10,515 bases of DNA from Phenylobacterium aquaticum (GCF_947378715.1 NZ_CANCLE010000140.1:1-10515), one strand, 5' to 3'; shown: positions 1-7,063, numbered from the stretch's first letter. Numbers and translations: made by a program. The notes: generated by a model from the letters alone, not told the origin.

Positions 1-614
1 TACCCCGCCACCTTCCGCACCGCATTGCTCAGCACTTCCCGCGCCCGCTTGACGCTCAGCCCCTGTTCGCGCCGCAGCCGTGACCAGGTCTCGAAGCTGA
101 GCAGCAGGTCCAGGGCCTCGAAGGTCGTCGTGTCGGCCAGGATCTCCGGCGGCATTTCCCGCTGCAGGATGCGGCGCAGGGCCACGACCAGCTTGGAATT
201 GTCGGCGTCGAGGAACTCGGACTTGTAGCGGTGGATATCGGAGGCGCGCTTGAACGGGGCGATGCGTTCGAAGGCGTAGGCGCGGCGGTCGACCAGCTCG
301 ACCAGCTTGTCGCGCCAGTCGGTGGACTTGAACGGGGTCTTGGAGAAGGCGCCGACCTCGGCCTCCATGACGTCGGACATCTCGCGATAGAGGCTCTCCA
401 TGTCCTTGAAGTGCCGGAACACGGTGCGCAGGCCGACCTCGGCGCGGGCGGCGACGGCCTCGGCGCCGGGGACCATGTCGCCCTCGGCGATCAGCTGGAG
501 CATGGCCTTGACGATCCGCGCGCGGCTGTCGATCGAGCGCAGGCGCCGGCCGTCCTGCTCCTGGGGCGCGGGGGCCTCATCCTTCAACTCTGTCGCACGC
601 GCCGCGCGGGCCAA
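1..614 (-). CDS. TetR-family transcriptional regulator (3' end at window edge)
   Basis: Translation of the minus strand gives 204 residues, ending in a codon that starts TA at the window edge, so either a stop or a Tyr. An N-terminal DNA-binding domain is clear: a helix around residues 31-45 (RARIVKAMLQLIAEG) and a helix-turn-helix at about 51-72 (AEAVAARAEVGLRTVFRHFK), followed by MESLYREM, the usual TetR layout. The C-terminal half is helical and would be the ligand and dimer domain; its ligand cannot be read. No ATG lies near the N-terminus; TTG at 614 is chosen because GGAAGGA (627-621) sits 6 nt upstream, and an in-frame stop at 650-648 limits extension. It lies 70 bp behind the GST-like gene on the same strand and probably belongs to that operon. 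By position it is the likely repressor of the divergent dehalogenase/hydrolase promoters (inference). Confidence 0.85.
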   Translation of the reverse strand, partial: MARAARATELKDEAPAPQEQDGRRLRSIDSRARIVKAMLQLIAEGDMVPGAEAVAARAEVGLRTVFRHFKDMESLYREMSDVMEAEVGAFSKTPFKSTDWRDKLVELVDRRAYAFERIAPFKRASDIHRYKSEFLDADNSKLVVALRRILQREMPPEILADTTTFEALDLLLSFETWSRLRREQGLSVKRAREVLSNAVRKVAG

Positions 615-664
615 GGCGGTTCCTTCCGAAATGATGTCGCGCCCTGATTATCGGGCCCCGCGCG

Positions 665-694
665 GTTCCGCCAGCCCGCAGGCCTCAGCGGAAC
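665..694 (-). other. Hairpin at the 3' end of the GST-like gene
   Basis: Arms GTTCCGC (665-671) and GCGGAAC (688-694) are perfectly complementary over 7 bp. The TGA stop of the GST-like gene (687-685) begins inside the second arm. The 16-nt loop can partly pair with itself (AGGCC against GGGCT, one mismatch). There is no U-tract, so a strong intrinsic terminator is unlikely. It could instead be an mRNA 3'-end stabiliser or a partial terminator that lowers TetR expression relative to upstream genes. Confidence 0.35.
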
Positions 695-1707
695 AGTGCG
701 TCGCACCCGGAGCCCGCCAGCCAGGCGTCGACCTGGGCGCGGCTGGTCGCGGGAAGGGCGCCGTGATCGGCCCGGAGCCATTGCAGGCACTTGGCCTGAT
801 AGGGGAAGGGCGACTGGGTCCAGGCCTGGCCGTCCACCTGGGTCCGCACCTCGGTCGCTCCGTCAGCCAGGGCCTGGGCGTTGGCCAGCATGACGGGAAC
901 ATAGGTCCGGCCGATCTCGGCCAGCAGGGCGGTAAGGGTCCGCGGCAAGGGGTTGGTGGCGATCCAGTCGGCCTCGTCAGGCTCCATACCCGACAGGTCC
1001 TCCATATTGCCCGACCAGGCCAGGACACGCGGCGCGATATCCAGGGTCACGGCCATGGGGGTCGGGTCGAAATGGGCGAGCTGGGTCAGCTGGCCGAACA
1101 CCCCGAAGTCCGAAGTCCCCGGCCGATCGCCCATCAGGAAATGGTGGGTGCGCAGGTGGTCCTCGAGCAAGGCCAGGAAGCGCTTGTAGCTGGCCTCGAT
1201 CACCGGGCCCGTGGTCGGGTTCGAGCCCACCACATAGAGCCGGCTGATCTGGCGTTCCGAGATCATCTTGCCACGCTCGGCCAGGACTTCGTCGGCCACG
1301 CTGTAGTCGGACCAGCCGGGCAGGACGGCGGCGCCCTTGCGGATATCGTCGGCATAGGCCCAGCGATAATGGAACATGGCCTTGGTCAGCCACTCATCGG
1401 CATAGTCCTCGATCAGGGCGTCGAGGAAGGCCAGCGCCGGGTCCGTCGGCCGGACGCCGCGCCCCGCATGGTCCCTCTCCAGTCGCCGGATGATCGGGGT
1501 GGAATCGGTCACGGCCTCCAGCTCGCCCTGGTCACTGGGCAGGAAGAAGGTCGGCAGGAGGCCAACCTTGGGCTTGGGCAGACTTTCCAGCGCGCGCCCG
1601 GTCCGGGGCAGCAGGCGATAGGGGATGCGGCGGTAACGCAGCACGGCCAACATCTTGCGGGTGTAGGGCGAGCCGGGCGCGCCAAAGAGGGCGATCGAGT
1701 CGGTCAT
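685..1707 (-). CDS. Glutathione S-transferase-like protein, long form
   Basis: The 340-residue protein starts with a thioredoxin-fold GST N-terminal domain (about residues 4-80). ALFGAPGSPYTRK at 6-18 contains the family's early active-site Ser/Tyr region (S13, Y15), LLPTFF carries the expected cis-Pro (P52), and VTDST holds the D68-S69 pair that normally binds the gamma-glutamyl part of glutathione. The remaining 260 or so residues are longer than the roughly 120-residue helical domain of ordinary GSTs (total usually 200-230), so this is a distinct long subfamily. Start: ATG at 1707 has GGAG (1718-1715) 7 nt upstream; a TTG at 1725 overlapping the preceding stop (TTGA) is possible but less likely. 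It lies 14 bp behind the metallo-hydrolase gene and is surely cotranscribed. Beside a dehalogenase, glutathione conjugation or detoxification is a reasonable role, but the substrate is unknown. Confidence 0.82.
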   Translation of the reverse strand: MTDSIALFGAPGSPYTRKMLAVLRYRRIPYRLLPRTGRALESLPKPKVGLLPTFFLPSDQGELEAVTDSTPIIRRLERDHAGRGVRPTDPALAFLDALIEDYADEWLTKAMFHYRWAYADDIRKGAAVLPGWSDYSVADEVLAERGKMISERQISRLYVVGSNPTTGPVIEASYKRFLALLEDHLRTHHFLMGDRPGTSDFGVFGQLTQLAHFDPTPMAVTLDIAPRVLAWSGNMEDLSGMEPDEADWIATNPLPRTLTALLAEIGRTYVPVMLANAQALADGATEVRTQVDGQAWTQSPFPYQAKCLQWLRADHGALPATSRAQVDAWLAGSGCDALFR

Positions 1708-1721
1708 GGTCTCACTCCGGC

Positions 1722-2816
1722 TCAACGGATGCGCAGCATGCGGTTGCTGCGGGTGATCTGGGTGGAATGGGCCGGCATGGAGATGAAGTCGCCGTCGTGG
1801 CCCAGGCGGAAAGTCCCGTGGAAGCGGCTGGCGGCGTCGCCGACGAAAGGTCCCTCCAGCCCCGGGATCGGTATGCCGGGCACCAGGTGGCTGAGCAGGA
1901 GGTATTTCACATGCGCCCGTTCGGCCAGCTCGGCCGCCTGTTCCGGGGTGGTGTGATAGCTCAGTATGTCGTGGCTGATGGCGGCGATATTGTCGCGATG
2001 GGCGGCGATGGCCGCCTCCCGCTGAATGCCCACCAGCCGGGGCGACAGGGCCTCGTGCACCAGCAGGTCGGCGCCCCGGGCCTCGGCCTCGACGCGGGCT
2101 GACGGGGCGGTGTCTCCGCTGAGCACCACGCTGCGCCCCTTATAGACGAACTTGTAGCCCACGGCCGGCTCGACCGGATCATGCTTCACCGGGAAGGCCG
2201 TGACCTTCAGGTCCGGGGTGTCGATCAGCACGATGTCGGGGCTGTCCTTGTGGACCTCGAAGACGTGGGGCGCGCCGCCGAAGCCGGAGGGCGGCACGAC
2301 CTTTTCGCCGTGGTGGGCGATGCGATAGCCGCGATCCAGCACATAGGCCGACTGGAAGCCGTTCACGACGCTCTCCAGCCCCTGGGGCCCATAGATGGTC
2401 AGGGGCGCCTTGGAGGCGCCGCCCGCCCAATGCTGCAGCATCAGCTCGCCCAGCCCGCCGATATGGTCGGAATGGTAGTGGGTCAGGAACAGGGCGTCGG
2501 CCTTGGACGCGGTCATGTTCATCAGGGTCAGGTTGCGGGTCGCCCCGTCGCCGATGTCGACGATGAACATCCTGTCGCCGGCGATCACCGCCGTGCAGGG
2601 TCCGGCCCGGTGCGGATCGGGCAGGGGCGCGCCGGAGCCGCAGAGGCCCACATGCAGCCCGTCGGGCAGGTTTGAGAACGGGTTGGAGGCCATGGCCTGC
2701 TCGGCGCCGCGCCGATAGATCTTCATGGCGATCTGGCCGCGCGCCAGCCACAGTCCGCCGCCGAGCAGCAGGGCGACGCCGATCACGCCGATCAGGATGT
2801 TGCGAAGCGGCTTCAT
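1722..2816 (-). CDS. Membrane-anchored metallo-beta-lactamase-fold hydrolase (RNase Z/AtsA-like)
   Basis: The 364-residue protein has one hydrophobic N-terminal segment (about residues 7-24), not followed by an obvious cleavage site, so it is probably anchored with its domain in the periplasm. The fold is shown by THYHSDHIGG (H113, H115, D117, H118), then H212 (VKHDP), D235 (LSGDTAPS) and H310 (LLLSHLVPG), a full two-zinc ligand set in family order. The opening CGSGAPLPDPHRAGPCTAVI and IVDIGDGATRNL resemble the branch that holds RNase Z and the zinc-dependent arylsulfatase AtsA; export argues against tRNA processing. The substrate is not readable; a sulfate or carboxylic ester or lactone are candidates. 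ATG at 2816 is chosen because GGGGA lies 7 nt upstream and it directly precedes the membrane segment; an in-frame ATG at 2837 would add seven residues. It is the first gene of the leftward operon. Confidence 0.85.
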   Translation of the reverse strand: MKPLRNILIGVIGVALLLGGGLWLARGQIAMKIYRRGAEQAMASNPFSNLPDGLHVGLCGSGAPLPDPHRAGPCTAVIAGDRMFIVDIGDGATRNLTLMNMTASKADALFLTHYHSDHIGGLGELMLQHWAGGASKAPLTIYGPQGLESVVNGFQSAYVLDRGYRIAHHGEKVVPPSGFGGAPHVFEVHKDSPDIVLIDTPDLKVTAFPVKHDPVEPAVGYKFVYKGRSVVLSGDTAPSARVEAEARGADLLVHEALSPRLVGIQREAAIAAHRDNIAAISHDILSYHTTPEQAAELAERAHVKYLLLSHLVPGIPIPGLEGPFVGDAASRFHGTFRLGHDGDFISMPAHSTQITRSNRMLRIR

Positions 2817-2851
2817 GATTTCGTCCCCGTGGCTCATGCGTCGCCGGGCGG

Positions 2852-2890
2852 TTGACACGGCCCGATATAATGACACTGTTATTGCCAATA
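2852..2890. promoter_or_regulatory. Divergent promoter/operator region with overlapping palindromes (candidate TetR operator)
   Basis: This AT-richer island lies between the divergent hydrolase (start 2816) and dehalogenase (start 2933). AATGACACTGTTATT (2869-2883) is a 15-bp inverted repeat with 6 of 7 arm positions matching. It overlaps TATTGCCAATA (2880-2890), a perfect 11-bp palindrome. Candidate leftward promoter: TTGGCAA (2888-2882), 10 bp, ATTATATC (2871-2864), close to the Caulobacter-type consensus. Rightward elements: TTGACA (2852-2857) and a perfect TATAAT (2866-2871), but they are only 8 bp apart and cannot form one promoter. TTGACA with TGTTAT (2877-2882, 19 bp) is a weak alternative. 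A protein on the palindromes would block both directions. The TetR protein encoded in the leftward operon is the obvious candidate (inference). Confidence 0.5.
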
Positions 2891-2932
2891 GAATTCGCCT
2901 ATCGGGGCGAGAAGTCAATGAGGGAGAGGCCG

Positions 2933-3847
2933 ATGAAGGTCCTGCGCACGCCCGACGACCGTTTCGAGGGGCTGGCCGACTGGCCCTTCGCGCCACGCTA
3001 CGCCCAGGTGACGGACGCCGACGGAACCGCATTGCGCATGGCCTATGTGGACGAGGGCCCCCGCGACGCGGCCCCGGTGCTGCTGATGCACGGTGAGCCG
3101 TCCTGGAGCTATCTCTATCGCAAGATCATTCCGGGCCTGGTCGCCCTGGGCCATCGGGTGCTGGCGCCGGACCTGATCGGCTTCGGCCGCTCCGACAAGC
3201 CGGCCGATCGCGCCGACTACACCTATGCCCGCCACGTGGACTGGACGAGCCAGTGGCTGACCGGCCTGGACCTCACGGACATCACCCTGTTCTGCCAGGA
3301 CTGGGGCGGGCTGATCGGCCTGCGCCTGGTCGCGGCCATGCCCGAACGCTTCGCCGCCGTGGCCGTGGCCAATACCGGCCTGCCGACCGGGACGGGCATG
3401 ACGGAGGGCTTCGCCAACTGGCTCAGCTTCAGCCAGAAGATCCCGATCATGGCGGTCGGCGCCCTCCTGCAGGCCGGCTCGGTGCGCGAGCTGACCACCG
3501 CCGAGGTCGCCGCCTATGACGCCCCCTTCCCAGACGAAAGCTATAAGGAAGGCGCCCGCCAGTTCCCGACCCTGGTGCCGGTGACGCCCGAGCACGCCCA
3601 GGTGTCTGAGAACCTCGCCGCCTGGACCGTGCTGGAGGCCTTCGAGAAGCCGTTTGTCACCGCTTTCTCCGACGCCGATCCGGTCAGCGGCGGCGGTGAG
3701 AAGGTGTTCCAGGCCCGCGTGCCCGGGACCCAGGGCCAGCCCCACATCATCCTGCACGGCGGCCATTTCCTGCAGGAGGATTCCCCGGCCGAGATCGTCG
3801 AGCTGGTCGACGCGCTGGCTGCCCGCGCCCATGCGAAGAAGGTTTGA
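2933..3847 (+). CDS. dhmA: Haloalkane dehalogenase (HLD-I type)
   Basis: This 304-residue alpha/beta-hydrolase hydrolyses carbon-halogen bonds of haloalkanes to alcohol plus halide. The HLD-I pattern is complete: HGEPSWSYLYRK at 53-64 (oxyanion region, E55); nucleophile elbow CQDWGG with D123 and the halide-binding W124; a cap-domain Trp, probably W163, as the second halide ligand; acid D249 in FSDADPV; and catalytic H278 in HGGHFLQED. The length matches DhlA-type enzymes (about 300-310), and the N-terminus (LRTPDDRFEGLADW) closely matches the Caulobacter protein as I remember it. ATG at 2933 follows AGGGAGAGG by 3 nt or so and fits that N-terminus; the longer ORF upstream runs through the promoter and is rejected. 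It is expected to be cytoplasmic, with no signal peptide. The DUF1330 gene follows after 3 bp. The physiological substrate is not evident. Confidence 0.94.
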   Translation: MKVLRTPDDRFEGLADWPFAPRYAQVTDADGTALRMAYVDEGPRDAAPVLLMHGEPSWSYLYRKIIPGLVALGHRVLAPDLIGFGRSDKPADRADYTYARHVDWTSQWLTGLDLTDITLFCQDWGGLIGLRLVAAMPERFAAVAVANTGLPTGTGMTEGFANWLSFSQKIPIMAVGALLQAGSVRELTTAEVAAYDAPFPDESYKEGARQFPTLVPVTPEHAQVSENLAAWTVLEAFEKPFVTAFSDADPVSGGGEKVFQARVPGTQGQPHIILHGGHFLQEDSPAEIVELVDALAARAHAKKV

Positions 3848-3850
3848 GCC

Positions 3851-4261
3851 ATGAAGGTTGAGAACGCCGTCATCCCCGGCATGGCCCAGGTCCAGGCCTT
3901 CTTCGGCGCCCCCGAGGACGGCCCCTACGTCATGGTCAACCTGCTGAAGTTCCGCGACAAGGCCGCCTATGAGGACGGCTCGGAACCTGAGCTCTCCGGA
4001 CGCGCAGCCTACGCCCGCTATGGCGAGGGGGTCTCAAAGCTGGTCGCCGAGCTGGGTGGGCGCATGCTGTTCAGCGGCGACGTCACCAGCCTGATGATCG
4101 GCGAGGTGGAGGAGCTCTGGGACATGGTCGCCCTGGTCGAATACCCCTCGCTGGAGGCGTTCCGGACCATGGCCATGTCGCCCGGCATGCACGCCATCGA
4201 GCATCACCGCAAGGCGGGCCTCGCGGGTCAACTCAACATTCGCACCAAGATGCGGGCGTAG
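3851..4261 (+). CDS. DUF1330 domain protein
   Basis: This 136-residue cytoplasmic protein carries the DUF1330 signature: YVMVNLLKFRDKA near residues 26-38, then a Tyr-rich segment (RAAYARYGEGV), and WDMVALVEYPSLEAFRTM near 90-107. That arrangement is the dimeric alpha/beta-barrel (ferredoxin-like) fold. Many members have no known activity; some relatives in this superfamily bind or rearrange small aromatic or lactone intermediates. It starts 3 bp after the dehalogenase stop, so the two are almost certainly translated from one mRNA, and a shared pathway role (such as handling a product) is a reasonable inference. Its TAG stop falls inside a hairpin shared with the converging gene. No active residue can be pointed to with confidence. 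Confidence 0.85.
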   Translation: MKVENAVIPGMAQVQAFFGAPEDGPYVMVNLLKFRDKAAYEDGSEPELSGRAAYARYGEGVSKLVAELGGRMLFSGDVTSLMIGEVEELWDMVALVEYPSLEAFRTMAMSPGMHAIEHHRKAGLAGQLNIRTKMRA

Positions 4262-4278
4262 GCAAACCTACTCCCGCA
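4251..4278. terminator. Bidirectional terminator-like hairpin containing both stop codons
   Basis: Positions 4251-4262 pair with 4267-4278 over 12 bp with one mismatch (C4257/T4272). The loop is CAAA, and the inner part reads GTAGG-CAAA-CCTAC. The TAG of the DUF1330 gene (4259-4261) and the TAG of the converging maturase gene (4270-4268) lie one in each arm. The stops are 6 bp apart and no other terminator is seen between the two operons. No T-tract follows on either strand, so termination could be weak or need help. Confidence 0.55.
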
Positions 4279-5251
4279 CCACCGTCCGGAAGCCGATGTG
4301 CGAGGCGCCTGAGTCCGGTGGGCCGACCTCGCGCGCGGCGGGGCGGTAGCGGAAGCAGTAGTCGTCGGAGCAGAGGAACGAGCCGCCCTTGATCAGATGC
4401 TGTGGCGGCCCGCCTGGCGAGGCCCCGAGGGCGCTCTCCGTGGGCTGAGCATTGGGGGCGAACAGGTCGCGGGTCCATTCCCAGACATTTCCGGCCATGT
4501 CGTAGAGGCCATAGCCGTTGGGCTTGAAACAGCCGGCCGGCGCGGCCTGGGCCTTGTAGCCGTCGGCGCCGGCGTCGACCGAGGGGAACACCCCCTGCCA
4601 GGTGTTGGCGAGCGGCTTGCCGCCCGGCTGCTTCTGCTGGCCCCAGACATAGGCCGCGCCGTCGAGACCGCCGCGGGCGGCGTATTCCCACTCCGCCTCG
4701 GTCGGCAGGTCGCGGCCCAGCCAATGGGCGTAGGCCAGCGCATCCTCATAGCCGACATGGACCACGGGCAGGGTGTCGCGGCCCTTGATATGGCTGCCCG
4801 GTCCTGAGGGATGGCGCCAATCCGCGCCAGGGATCACGCGCCACCAGGCCGAGGGATCGCCCCGATCCACGCCCGGCTTTGCGCCCACGAACACCAGGGA
4901 CGAGGGCCGCATCTGGGTGGGCGGCAGGCCGGGATAGAGCCTGGGGTCCAGGGGCCGCTCGGCCAGGGTCCGGTAGCCGGTGGCCGCGACGAAGCGGGCA
5001 TAGTCCTGGTTGGTCACCTCGGTGCGGTCGATCCAGAAGGATCCTACCGTCACCGGGTGCGCGGGGCCTTCCTCCGGCCGCACGCCGGCCGCGCCCATCT
5101 GGAACTGGCCGCCGGCGATCCGCACCATTCCGGCCCTCGGATGGGTCGGGTCCGGCGTGGCGAGGTTCGCCTGGCAGGCCTTGGGCGGCGCAGGCGCGCA
5201 GGCGACGGGCGCGAGCGCCAGGATCGCCGCCAGCAACGGCCCCGCCCGCAT
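4268..5251 (-). CDS. Formylglycine-generating enzyme (sulfatase maturase), exported
   Basis: The protein (327 residues) is a full SUMF1/FGE-family enzyme. It oxidises the active-site Cys of a type I sulfatase to formylglycine using oxygen and copper. The domain runs from about residue 40 (GMVRIAGGQFQMG, then FWIDRTEVTNQDYARFV) through LPTEAEWEYAARGG (182-195) and NGYGLYDMAGNVWEW (245-259) to HIGFRTV at the end. GGSFLCSDDYCFRYRPAAR has both copper-binding catalytic cysteines (C294, C299) in the C-x4-C spacing of true FGEs, which many lookalikes lack. Residues 1-18 (MRAGPLLAAILALAPVAC) form an export signal; PVAC is a poor lipobox, so it may be a lipoprotein or a cleaved secreted protein. ATG at 5251 overlaps the sulfatase stop (TGATG), so translation is coupled to the gene for its likely substrate. 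Confidence 0.92.
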   Translation of the reverse strand: MRAGPLLAAILALAPVACAPAPPKACQANLATPDPTHPRAGMVRIAGGQFQMGAAGVRPEEGPAHPVTVGSFWIDRTEVTNQDYARFVAATGYRTLAERPLDPRLYPGLPPTQMRPSSLVFVGAKPGVDRGDPSAWWRVIPGADWRHPSGPGSHIKGRDTLPVVHVGYEDALAYAHWLGRDLPTEAEWEYAARGGLDGAAYVWGQQKQPGGKPLANTWQGVFPSVDAGADGYKAQAAPAGCFKPNGYGLYDMAGNVWEWTRDLFAPNAQPTESALGASPGGPPQHLIKGGSFLCSDDYCFRYRPAAREVGPPDSGASHIGFRTVVRE

Positions 5252-6906
5252 CAGTTGGCCCAGTAGATATATTCGTCCGTGGGCTGGTCCTTCACCCCCA
5301 GCGGATGGTCGATCGGGATCTCACCCGACAGCAGGGACGGCCATTTGGGGGCCACGAACTGCTTGTCCTGCGCCGCCATCAGGGCCTTCAACTCGGCGAC
5401 CTGGGCGGGCTGGCTGGTTGACAGATCCTGCTTCTCGGTCGGGTCGGTCGCCAGATTGTAGAGCCAGGTCTTGTGCAGCTGGTCCAGCGTCTGGAGCTTC
5501 CAGTCGCCGGCGATCGCCATGCGGTAGTCGCCGGATCGCCAGAACAGGTTCTGGTGCGGCCGGCCCTGAACCTTGCCCTCGGCGAAGGGGGCGAGGTCGA
5601 CGCCGTCGATCACCCGGTCGGTCGGGGGCTTGGCGCCGGCTGCGGCTGCGGCGGTGGCGAAGATGTCGATATGGGCCACGGGATTGTTGTAGCGGCTGCC
5701 GGCCGGCAGCTGGGCGGGCCAGCGCATGAAGAACGGCACATGCACCCCGCCCTCGAAGAAGCTCGCCTTCCAGCCGCGATAGGGCCGGTTGATGTCGGGC
5801 AGGCCGATATAGTTGGCCCCGCCATTGTCGCTGGTGAAGATCACGATGGTGTTGTCGTCCAGCCCTTGCGCCTTCAGCTCGGCCAGCACGCGCCCGACAT
5901 TGCGGTCCAGGTTGCGCACCATGGCGCCATAGACCCGCAGGCGATGGTCCTTGATCTGGGGCAGGGCGTCATAGTCGGCCTTGGTCGCCTGCAGCGGGGT
6001 GTGGATGCCGTTATAGGCCAGGTACATGAAGAACGGCCGGTTGCGGTTGGCCTTGATCCCGGCGATCGCATTGTCGGTCAGATAGTCGGTCATGTAGGCG
6101 TTCGGATGGAACGGCTTGGACCCGTTGTACTGCACCGACCAGGGCAGGCTGGCCCACAGGAACTTGTCGATCGGATCGAAGCTCTGCCTGGAGTTCTCGA
6201 CGTTCGGATCCTTGACCGGCAGATAGAGCGACGCGCCGGCGATGAAGCCCAGGCTCTCGTCGAAGCCCTGGTCCTCCGGCCGCGAACCCTTGATCCCGCC
6301 GAGGTGCCACTTGCCCAGGTGGATGGTGTGGTAGCCGCGCCCCTTGAGCAGCTCGGCGATGGTGATCTCCGACGACGGCACGGCCTCGGAATCCACGTCC
6401 GGCATGCCCTTGGCCTTGTCAGCGGCGAAATGCGGCGGGTGCAGGGAATTGGGCGACTTGAAGGTGCCGACCATGCGCGAGAAATTGACCGGCGTGGGCG
6501 TGAACTCGAAACCGAAGCGGGTCGGATAGCGGCCGGTCATGATCGCGGCGCGCGACGGGGCGCAGGTGGCGTTGCCGGCATAGCCGTTGGTGAAGTCGAC
6601 CCCGCCGGACCCGATGGCATTGATATTGGGGGTGGGCACGACCCCGCCGGCGACGCCGCCGCCGTTGAAGGTGATGTCGTTATAGCCCATGTCGTCGGCC
6701 AGGATGAAGACGATGTTCGGCGGCCGGGTCTGGCCCGGCAGGACCACCGGCGGGCTCTGCGGTCCCTGGACCCAGTTGACCGGGTGATAGGCCTCGATGT
6801 GCGGCTGGCGCAGCACGGCCAGCTTCACCAGCAGGTCCAGCTTGTAGTGCCAGAGCACGGCGGCGGCCACGACCCCCACGGCGAGAACGCCGATCCAACG
6901 CTTCAT
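5251..6906 (-). CDS. Type I (formylglycine-dependent) sulfatase, membrane-anchored
   Basis: The 551-residue protein hydrolyses sulfate esters with a formylglycine made from C115 in CAPSRAAIMTGR, an intact C-x-P-S-R motif. The expected active-site set is complete: D71-D72 (LADDMGY), R119, K199 and H201 (LGKWHLGG), H302 (NGIHTPL), D360-N361 (TSDNGG) and K380. Residues 4-19 are a hydrophobic signal anchor without an obvious cleavage site or twin-arginine motif, so Sec export with the catalytic domain in the periplasm is likely. Start: ATG at 6906 has GGAGG 8 nt upstream and immediately precedes the membrane segment. The maturase follows with overlapping stop/start. The overall pattern is that of arylsulfatase-like family enzymes, but the natural substrate (aryl, steroid or polysaccharide sulfate) cannot be decided. 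Confidence 0.94.
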   Translation of the reverse strand: MKRWIGVLAVGVVAAAVLWHYKLDLLVKLAVLRQPHIEAYHPVNWVQGPQSPPVVLPGQTRPPNIVFILADDMGYNDITFNGGGVAGGVVPTPNINAIGSGGVDFTNGYAGNATCAPSRAAIMTGRYPTRFGFEFTPTPVNFSRMVGTFKSPNSLHPPHFAADKAKGMPDVDSEAVPSSEITIAELLKGRGYHTIHLGKWHLGGIKGSRPEDQGFDESLGFIAGASLYLPVKDPNVENSRQSFDPIDKFLWASLPWSVQYNGSKPFHPNAYMTDYLTDNAIAGIKANRNRPFFMYLAYNGIHTPLQATKADYDALPQIKDHRLRVYGAMVRNLDRNVGRVLAELKAQGLDDNTIVIFTSDNGGANYIGLPDINRPYRGWKASFFEGGVHVPFFMRWPAQLPAGSRYNNPVAHIDIFATAAAAAGAKPPTDRVIDGVDLAPFAEGKVQGRPHQNLFWRSGDYRMAIAGDWKLQTLDQLHKTWLYNLATDPTEKQDLSTSQPAQVAELKALMAAQDKQFVAPKWPSLLSGEIPIDHPLGVKDQPTDEYIYWAN

Positions 6907-6966
6907 GACGCGATCCTCCGAGCGGGTCCGGCTTCAGCGTCCGGTCCCAGGCGTCGTGACCATATA

Positions 6967-6995
6967 TTGACATCATGCGCGCCGATAGATGGAAT
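6967..6995 (+). promoter_or_regulatory. Candidate promoter of the carboxylesterase gene
   Basis: A perfect TTGACA (6967-6972) is followed either by GATAGATG (6984-6991, 11 bp from the hexamer end, Caulobacter-type -10 with 5 of 7 fixed positions) or by TGGAAT (6990-6995, 17 bp, 4 of 6 positions). Either puts the transcript start near 7000, about 65 nt before the chosen ATG. The oppositely directed sulfatase promoter must lie in the same 157-bp gap. The AT stretch at 6961-6968 could be its -10, but no convincing leftward -35 is seen. Confidence 0.35.
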
Positions 6996-7063
6996 CTCGG
7001 CGGGGCTTGCCGCCCGCCCTGATCGGCCCTGATATGTCGCCAGGTGGTCGGACGGAGAGTGGC

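Noticed and set aside
400..1956. 518-codon open frame on the + strand
   Set aside because: It is antisense to the GST-like and TetR genes, has no domain pattern and is a typical shadow frame of high-GC coding DNA.
2852..2871. TTGACA and TATAAT as one promoter
   Set aside because: Both hexamers are perfect, but the spacer is 8 bp, too short for a housekeeping promoter.
2852..2932. N-terminal extension of the dehalogenase from an ATG on the + strand
   Set aside because: The extension translates the promoter/operator region; ATG at 2933 has a strong ribosome site and matches the family N-terminus.
2817..3032. 72-residue N-terminal extension of the metallo-hydrolase
   Set aside because: It would overlap the start of the divergent dehalogenase and is Arg-rich low-complexity; ATG at 2816 precedes the membrane segment with a ribosome site.
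6961..6979. A palindrome for the TetR protein upstream of the sulfatase
   Set aside because: TATTGACATCATG shares TTGACA with the 2852 region but has no matching second half-site.
5473..7032. 519-codon open frame on the + strand
   Set aside because: It is antisense to the sulfatase gene, which has every catalytic residue; the shadow is low-complexity (Gly, Val, Asp, His-rich) without motifs.
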